Below are positions 7,701-11,788 of a stretch of DNA of 11,788 bases, in pieces. How positions within the stretch are numbered: position 1 is the stretch's first letter; every line of letters starts with the position of its first letter. Made by a program: the position numbers and the translations under genes. The DNA lies in assembly GCA_028284565.1 (NCBI GenBank), contig JANQRM010000689.1:1-11788 (forward strand). The letters are read 5' to 3'. Origin of the DNA: Anaerolineae bacterium. Lineage in GTDB: Bacteria; Chloroflexota; Anaerolineae; Aggregatilineales; Phototrophicaceae. The notes beneath the pieces were generated by a model, which was given only the letters and a program-made list of their open reading frames with translations, searched no databases and was not told where the DNA came from.

Positions 7701-9316
7701 TCACACCAGAAGGCGAGACGCGCTGGCACGCTTGGTATGACCGCCCCATTCTTGATGAACATGGCAAAGTGATCGAGATTTTGGGTGTCGGGCGAGATGT
7801 TACCGAGCGTAAGAACATTGAGGAAGCCCTGCGCCGTAGCGAAGAACGCTATCGAATTGTCATCGAAAATCAAAACGAATTGGTGATACGTCATCAGCTT
7901 GACTTTACTGTTTTGTTCGTCAATCCAGCTTATTGCAATGAGTTCAATATCCCATCTGAAGATGTTGTAGGACAAAATTTGCTGAACTTCATTCACGAAG
8001 AGTCTTTGAGCGAAGTTCTTGAGATTAACGCCACAGTCCTTCAGTCCAAGCAACCGTTTGTCCATACTCATCAGCTGATAAACGGGAAAAATGAATTTCG
8101 GTGGTACGAATGGCATGACCAACCGATTTTGAACGAACAAGGTGAAGTGATTGAGATTTTGACCATCGGGCGGGATGTTACCGAGCGAGTAGTGGCAGAG
8201 CAAGCCCTGCGCCAAAGTGAGAAACGCTACCGAACTGTAGTCGAAAAGCAAGCTGAGTTTGTCTCTCGCTATACGCCAGATTTGAAACTGACTTTTATCA
8301 ATCAAGCCTATGCCAAATATTTTAATGTCAAGCGAAAAAAGATTGTGGGCAAGAGCTTTCTTAAGTTGATTCCAGAGGAGGAACGAGAAGCGGTTCAACA
8401 ACGCTTTGATAAAGTCATTCAATCCAAAACGAGCATGACGCATGAGCATCAAGTGGTGCGGGCAGATGGTGAGGTGAGATGGAACGAGTGGCATAATCAG
8501 CCGATTTTGAATGAGCAAGGAGAGGTGGTTGAAATTCTGGGGATTGGGCGCGACGTGACGGATCGCAAGATGGCACAAGAAGCTCTCCAAGAAGCCTATA
8601 ACGAGATGGAGCAACGGGTACAGGAACGTACTGCGGAGTTGCAAGCGGCAAATGATGAATTGAATGCCTTTGCCTATTCGGTCTCGCATGATTTGCGCGC
8701 GCCTTTACGTGCATTGAGCAATTACAGTCTGTTCCTGCAAGAAGATTGTGCCGATGATCTGGATGAACTTGGTTTGGAATATGTGCAAGGGATTGCAGAG
8801 AGCGCATATGAGATGGAGCAATTGGTGGTTGATTTGCTCGACTTGTCTCGGATTGGTCGTGACGACATCGAAGTTGCTGATGTCGATTTGGGGCTGTTGT
8901 TGCGCCAAGTGACGACACGACTGAACCTGAATGGCGAGGCAGAAGTCAAGATTCCGGAACAACTGCCAACCATCCCCTCCAAAAAAGTGCGTTTGCAACA
9001 AATCTTCGGTAATCTTATCTCGAATGGTCTCAAGTTTACCCATCCAGCCACCAAGCCATGTGTCGAGATTGAAGCAATTGAGCAGGCGGACACATGGGAC
9101 ATCATCGTGCGGGACAATGGGATTGGAATAGACGACAAGTATATGGAGCAAATATTTGGGATGTTCCAACGCTTGCACACCTCTGAAGAGTATCCGGGGA
9201 CGGGTATTGGTCTAGCCATTGTAAAGAAGGCGATGGATGAACTAGGTGGGGATATACGGGTTGAGTCCGAACTTGGCAAAGGGACACAGTTTGTACTAAC
9301 ATTCAGCAAAGTCTGA
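4757..9316 (+). CDS. 7TM-GAF-multi-PAS sensor histidine kinase (1519 residues)
   Basis: A very large membrane sensor kinase that would autophosphorylate on His and pass phosphate to a receiver. By eye, residues 5-203 hold about seven membrane helices, residues 226-365 a GAF domain, and residues 366-393 a charged coiled coil. Seven PAS modules follow at about 394-520, 524-648, 655-770, 777-899, 904-1023, 1028-1149 and 1154-1276, most ending in a GRDVTER-like strand. A coiled coil (1277-1300) leads into HisKA with the H-box FAYSVSHDLRAPLRAL (His1311). The HATPase domain shows the N-box NLISNGLKF (1419-1427), G1 DNGIGID (1453-1459), F-box MFQRL and G2 GTGIGLAIVKK (from 1481). The catalytic motifs look intact, and the H-box resembles phytochrome-type kinases. 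The GAF lacks the Cys-His pair of bilin-binding phytochromes. No PAS shows an LOV-type flavin Cys motif, so the ligands are unknown. No receiver is fused; one is encoded 14 bases downstream. The last four PAS modules are close copies. Confidence 0.95.
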   Translation: MIFNDFLAFLTNGILLLLGILTLFRYLEDRTTQRFDTALMFLAFAVSPVVTILNTLLPTLPSWFPTLSSIAILAQPYLLIRIVQHFHDVSLWLLRFALIGFILSVVDIVVFPEQATIITILIIAYIVILEIYSAWAFLQGAINRAGVTKQRLSLAATGSGLLGVSFIIIAMAIVSPEFADGIISIFYAFFNLSLLCYFFAFVTPSWLRQTWQQDVLYNFLQQNQSADDRVVASVAERLSIFAKRAVGAVSTLVLDYQFSHWEVIAYSDGKVAEFQTWSLPDTPILNRIFQTGQAQTVNDHQSDQCLTVFHQQFQTQTVFAVPIRRTKENWGILLVFGKLWSLFPEEDLSLLTLLAEQVGQIIENNALATEQQLLITQLQEEVKERWQAEQLVEKNSRHLSAIFDGTFQFIGLLEPNGKLLKANRSAILAAGLPADTDLAGTYFWDGPWWQISEATKTQLQENIARAAKGEFIRYEVDIWVAHQDGMTIDFSLNPVFDEEGKVILIVPEGRDVTERILAERALQASEYFSSEITSLIPDVMYLYDLVDEHMIYSNKQFADVLGYKLESITQPTYESLLHPDDISTMPSNRAKYPSLGDKEILTTEMRLKHANGTWHWFLNRMTIFKRDEEGQPRQLLGVAQDITQQKIATQALARSEALHRTLAQNLPDTSVILFDKDLRFRLVEGPLLELQGFVKEDMEGQLFYDVAQPEAIERLEPYYLATLQGISQLLEFQGPDQRHYVSHFIPIRDANHDILLGMVVARDVTKAKLAEEAIRQSEERYRTIVEHQTEMMIRYRPNGTVIFANQPYCDYYGISLDELAGSNFLDLIPNNQDRQQVEQVIGQIMSTKMYSMAERQVITSDGDVQWLLWYDQPILDNQGEVIEILAVGRDITERKLAEVALRQSEERYRIVVDNQMEMVVRYRPDGTVIFANQPYCDHLHVSFEELGGRSFLDFVHDRKKVSQTIQTVLDTKQSTTAESLYITPEGETRWHAWYDRPILDEHGKVIEILGVGRDVTERKNIEEALRRSEERYRIVIENQNELVIRHQLDFTVLFVNPAYCNEFNIPSEDVVGQNLLNFIHEESLSEVLEINATVLQSKQPFVHTHQLINGKNEFRWYEWHDQPILNEQGEVIEILTIGRDVTERVVAEQALRQSEKRYRTVVEKQAEFVSRYTPDLKLTFINQAYAKYFNVKRKKIVGKSFLKLIPEEEREAVQQRFDKVIQSKTSMTHEHQVVRADGEVRWNEWHNQPILNEQGEVVEILGIGRDVTDRKMAQEALQEAYNEMEQRVQERTAELQAANDELNAFAYSVSHDLRAPLRALSNYSLFLQEDCADDLDELGLEYVQGIAESAYEMEQLVVDLLDLSRIGRDDIEVADVDLGLLLRQVTTRLNLNGEAEVKIPEQLPTIPSKKVRLQQIFGNLISNGLKFTHPATKPCVEIEAIEQADTWDIIVRDNGIGIDDKYMEQIFGMFQRLHTSEEYPGTGIGLAIVKKAMDELGGDIRVESELGKGTQFVLTFSKV
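7085..8578 (+). repeat. four tandem, closely related PAS-encoding units in the sensor kinase gene
   Basis: Units begin at 7085, 7466, 7838 and 8216 (spacing 381, 372 and 378 bases, always in frame). Each starts with SE(E/K)RYR, carries a (I/L)xFxNxxY core, then W(Y/H)(D/N)xPIL, and ends with GRD(I/V)T(E/D)R. The first two are closest: 26 of their first 34 residues are identical, and they share a 26-base exact match (7157-7182 and 7538-7563). This points to in-frame duplication, with the first pair the most recent or kept alike by gene conversion. The three PAS modules before them are much more divergent. Confidence 0.85.
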
Positions 9317-9330
9317 ATTAGGGAGCCTCT

Positions 9331-9771
9331 ATGATTATGGGAAATGAGAACTTTCCTGTCTTGCTGGTCGAAGATAACAAGCATGATGTGATGTCGATGA
9401 AACGCGCCTTTAAGAAGCACAATATCGCTAACCCGCTCTTTGTTGTACCTCATGGACAAGCTTGCCTCGATTTTTTACGGAATGAAGGCAAGTATGACGA
9501 CCCTGATGAATTTCCTACGCCGGGGATTATTATCATGGACATTCGGATGCCTGTGATGGATGGGATTAGTTGTCTGAGGGAAATAAAATCCGATGAACAG
9601 CTTAAATTAATCCCCGTTATCATGTTGACCACCTCGAAGCAAGATGAAGACCGTGTGATCTCTTACGACTTGGGGTGTAACACCTTCATCCAAAAGCCTG
9701 TTGATTTCAATAAGTTTAGCGAAGCGGTTGCCGCTATTCACCTCTATTGGAAGTTGTCGTCGTTGCCATAG
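9331..9771 (+). CDS. stand-alone response regulator receiver, Rcp1-like
   Basis: A single receiver domain of 146 residues with no output domain. The acidic pair is in VEDN (Glu14, Asp15), the phospho-acceptor is Asp70 in IMDIRMPVMDG, the conserved Thr is around residues 100-101 (MLTTSK), and Lys122 is in QKPVD. The SYDLGCNTFIQKPVDFNKF stretch and the final IHLYWKL helix match the Rcp1 group, receivers that partner phytochrome-like kinases in cyanobacteria and other bacteria. It lies 14 bases after the large kinase and is probably its direct phosphate acceptor. GGGAG at 9321-9325 is five bases from the ATG at 9331 and eleven from a second in-frame ATG at 9337, so the start is 9331 or 9337. With no DNA-binding domain, it must act by protein contact or as a phosphate shuttle. 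Confidence 0.93.
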   Translation: MIMGNENFPVLLVEDNKHDVMSMKRAFKKHNIANPLFVVPHGQACLDFLRNEGKYDDPDEFPTPGIIIMDIRMPVMDGISCLREIKSDEQLKLIPVIMLTTSKQDEDRVISYDLGCNTFIQKPVDFNKFSEAVAAIHLYWKLSSLP

Positions 9772-9794
9772 TTGCTGGTTTAGGAGTTTGAACC

Positions 9795-11267
9795 ATGCCC
9801 GAATTACGGATATTGCTGGTTGAAGATGATAAGCATGATTATCAACTTTTACTGCGAACCTTAAATCGAAGCGAGTTGGATTGCGTGGTGACGTGGGTAG
9901 CCGATGCCGATAAAGCCCTGGATGAAGTGCAAGCCACAGATTATGACTTGGTGATGACGGATTATCATTTGCCGGGGATGGATGGCTTGGAGCTCCTAAA
10001 TGCGTTGGATGAACGATCGTTTGATGCACCAATTATCTTTTTGACAGGGGCAGGGAGTGAGCAGGTGGCGGTAGAAGCCATGCAAGCTGGAGCCTATGAG
10101 TATTTGGTGAAGGATGTGCAAGGCGATTACCTGAAGTTGTTGCCGACAACGGTGAGCAAGGGCTATCAACAGTGGCTGGATAAGCAAGCGCGCCTGCAAG
10201 CAGAAGAAGCCCTGCGGGAGAGAGAAGAGCAGTATCGGGATTTGTTTGAAAGCACGAATGACCTCATCTTTAGTGTGAACTTTGAAGGCGAATTTCTCTA
10301 TAGCAATCGCGCTTGGCAAGAGACGATGGGCTATACGCATGATAACCTGAAAGACATCAACTTTGAGGATATTTTGCTTGTCGATTATCAAACCGAGTAT
10401 ATGGAGGCATGTGTCCAGTTGTTGCGGGGAGAACCTGCTATTGATATCGAGTTGATTCTCATCACACAAAATCAACAGGCGTTGATTGTCGAAGGGAATT
10501 TGACCACTCGTGAATTGCCCGATAAATCCATCAATGTGCGAGGTATCTTCCGTGATGTGACACGGCGCAAGCGAACCGAGCGAGAACGTGAAGAACTGAT
10601 CTCTGAATTGAATGCTTATGTCCATACTGTCGCGCATGATTTGAAATCCCCGTTGACTGCGATTAACTTAACGACGAGTCGCCTGTTGTCGATTACTGAA
10701 GATGGACAAAAAGAAATCTTGCAGAATCGGATTTTATATAGCGTACAGAAGATGAATAATATTATTGATGAGTTGTTGTTGTTGGCGCAGATTCGCTCGA
10801 TGGACGAGTTTTTATTGTCACCTGTGAATATGCGTCGGATTGTTACCGAATCAGTTGGTCGCTTGGAGCATCAAATCACGGCTTCTAAAGCGACAGTCAA
10901 TTTCCCAGAGACCTTTCCAGTGGTGCAGGGTTATGCGCCATGGCTGGAAGAAGTCTGGGTGAATTATTTGAGCAATGCGATGAAGTATGGTGGTAATCCC
11001 CCTGTGATTGATATTGGTGCAGATGAGTTGGACGATCATCATGTTCGACTGTGGGTGAAGGATAATGGTGCAGGCTTGACCCCTGAGCAACAAATGAAAT
11101 TGTTTACACCTTTTACCCGCCTTGACCAAGTGCGTCCCGATGGGTATGGCTTGGGTCTCTCCATCGTGAAGCGCATTGTCGATAAGCTCAATGGCGATGT
11201 GGGCGTGGATAGTACAGTGGGGGAGGGGAGCGTGTTTAGTTTCACATTGCCGAAGCCGATATTATAG
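9795..11267 (+). CDS. receiver-PAS-histidine kinase (REC-first hybrid)
   Basis: A soluble 490-residue protein with no membrane segment. An N-terminal receiver (residues 4-120) has Glu10/Asp11/Asp12, phospho-acceptor Asp56 in MTDYHLPGMDG, Thr84 and Lys106 (YLVKD). A helical linker (125-147) leads to one PAS domain (about 148-260, ending IFRDVTRRK). HisKA has the H-box VAHDLKSPLTAI (His281). The HATPase domain shows N-box NYLSNAMKYGG (390-400), G1 DNGAGL (423-428), and G2 GYGLGLSIVKR (450-460). All catalytic motifs look intact. In this order the receiver is an input: phosphorylation at Asp56 would modulate the protein's own kinase, placing it below another kinase in a cascade. AGGAG at 9782-9786, eight bases before the ATG, gives a strong start, and only 23 bases separate it from the receiver gene. 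It is probably the third gene of the operon. Confidence 0.94.
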   Translation: MPELRILLVEDDKHDYQLLLRTLNRSELDCVVTWVADADKALDEVQATDYDLVMTDYHLPGMDGLELLNALDERSFDAPIIFLTGAGSEQVAVEAMQAGAYEYLVKDVQGDYLKLLPTTVSKGYQQWLDKQARLQAEEALREREEQYRDLFESTNDLIFSVNFEGEFLYSNRAWQETMGYTHDNLKDINFEDILLVDYQTEYMEACVQLLRGEPAIDIELILITQNQQALIVEGNLTTRELPDKSINVRGIFRDVTRRKRTEREREELISELNAYVHTVAHDLKSPLTAINLTTSRLLSITEDGQKEILQNRILYSVQKMNNIIDELLLLAQIRSMDEFLLSPVNMRRIVTESVGRLEHQITASKATVNFPETFPVVQGYAPWLEEVWVNYLSNAMKYGGNPPVIDIGADELDDHHVRLWVKDNGAGLTPEQQMKLFTPFTRLDQVRPDGYGLGLSIVKRIVDKLNGDVGVDSTVGEGSVFSFTLPKPIL

Positions 11268-11339
11268 TATTTGGTTGTTAGTGATTAGTTGTTAGCCATG
11301 CGTCTTTCATTTTCCCTCGTTTGTTAACCCAATATCGCT
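11268..11339. other. 72-bp spacer between convergent genes, with a short direct repeat
   Basis: The spacer separates the hybrid kinase from the convergent sugar kinase. It contains GTTGTTAG twice (11274-11281 and 11288-11295, 14 bases apart) with a related GATTAG between them. No GC-rich hairpin followed by a T-run was seen on either strand, so an intrinsic terminator is not evident. The repeat may be a fragment of a dispersed low-complexity spacer element, which cannot be judged from one copy. Confidence 0.5.
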
Positions 11340-11788
11340 TTAACGTTGGATGTTTTGGTTGGATGTGCCTTGGACAAGGGCTTCAACCTGTGTTTTGTCG
11401 ATGAGGGGCATATCGCCGCGAATCGAATATTTGAGTGCCGCCATGACTACGCCCCAGCGGAGTGCTAAATCCAAATCGCCATCGTAAGTGAGATAGCCAT
11501 AGAGAAAGCCCGCTGAGAACGCATCGCCAATGCCGACACGATAGCGCGGTGTTACGGTGTAGGTGGGTGATGACCGGATGGTATCGGGTGATGTGCCTGC
11601 AAATGCGCCTTCTGCGCCACAAGTGAGAACAATGGTGCTTTTCGGATAGTCAATTAGTAGGGCTTTGAGCAGAGCCTCATGAGAAAATGAGTCCTCATAT
11701 CCTAAGACATTGCAGGCATCCCGACGTGGGATGAAGATGATGTCCGCAGATTCGAGGAAGGGTTGGCATTGGTCTTTTGCTGTTTCCG
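11340..11788 (-). CDS. PfkB-family sugar kinase, C-terminal part, probably 2-keto-3-deoxygluconate kinase
   Basis: Partial gene; the N-terminus lies beyond the right edge and 148 residues are visible. The frame is open from base 11786 down to TAA at 11342-11340. The PfkB signature 2 region reads VGIGDAFSAGFLYG, with the Asp of GIGD as the catalytic base and the glycines forming the anion hole. Upstream, a TIVLTCGAEGAF stretch matches the strand-turn that precedes it in ribokinase-like enzymes. The later ALKYSIRGDMPLI resembles the ALKHTIPGD segment typical of 2-dehydro-3-deoxygluconate kinases, which phosphorylate KDG to KDPG for the Entner-Doudoroff aldolase. That substrate assignment is family knowledge applied to a fragment; fructokinase or another PfkB sugar kinase remains possible. 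It is convergent with the sensor operon and has no visible operon partner here. Confidence 0.8.
   Translation of the reverse strand, partial: ETAKDQCQPFLESADIIFIPRRDACNVLGYEDSFSHEALLKALLIDYPKSTIVLTCGAEGAFAGTSPDTIRSSPTYTVTPRYRVGIGDAFSAGFLYGYLTYDGDLDLALRWGVVMAALKYSIRGDMPLIDKTQVEALVQGTSNQNIQR

Noticed and set aside
7000..8600. A replication origin at the skew switch
   Set aside because: The switch falls inside an intact coding region, no dnaA or similar gene is visible, and no cluster of DnaA boxes was noticed.
7358..8689. A 443-codon open frame on the minus strand inside the large kinase gene
   Set aside because: It is exactly antisense to the tandem PAS units. The repeats and their codon bias keep the opposite strand open, and its translation has no recognisable domain or plausible protein composition.
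8722..9459. A 245-codon minus-strand open frame at the kinase 3' end
   Set aside because: Lies opposite the HATPase domain and the start of the receiver gene, both of which show strong motifs on the plus strand.

Overview
The window looks like a piece of a bacterial chromosome of moderate GC content, most plausibly a member of Chloroflexota (Anaerolineae-like). This is an inference from style, not from a marker gene. The clues are a membrane-anchored LysM protein with a long Thr/Pro/Ser-rich linker, very large multi-PAS histidine kinases with a 7TM-GAF front end, an Rcp1-type stand-alone receiver, and a compact gnd-zwf-pgl operon with the short form of 6-phosphogluconate dehydrogenase.

Layout, left to right. 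(1) Positions 1-1455, plus strand: the 3' part of an ABC transporter ATPase of the MacB/LolD type, overlapping by 11 bases a membrane-anchored LysM protein. (2) Positions 1452-4542, minus strand: a tight operon, transcribed gnd, zwf, pgl, that encodes the whole oxidative branch of the pentose phosphate pathway. The end of pgl meets the end of the LysM gene at a shared TTAA, so the two convergent genes use one palindrome for both stop codons. (3) Positions 4543-4756: a 214-bp divergent intergenic region with a perfect 6-bp-arm inverted repeat. (4) Positions 4757-11267, plus strand: a signalling operon of a 1519-residue sensor kinase (7TM, GAF, seven PAS, HisKA, HATPase), a stand-alone receiver, and a receiver-PAS-kinase protein. 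(5) Positions 11340-11788, minus strand: the C-terminal part of a PfkB-family sugar kinase that resembles 2-keto-3-deoxygluconate kinase.

How the genes fit together. The oxidative pentose phosphate operon turns glucose 6-phosphate into ribulose 5-phosphate with reduced cofactors. The sensor operon is transcribed away from it and contains two kinases and two receivers but no DNA-binding output domain, so its target lies outside the visible genes or works by protein contact. Any functional link between the sensors and the sugar genes is only suggested by position. No tRNA, rRNA, CRISPR, transposon or phage gene was seen. The points most worth a second look are the four closely related tandem PAS modules, the output-less kinase/receiver cascade, the change in base skew inside the large kinase gene, and the shared-stop convergence.
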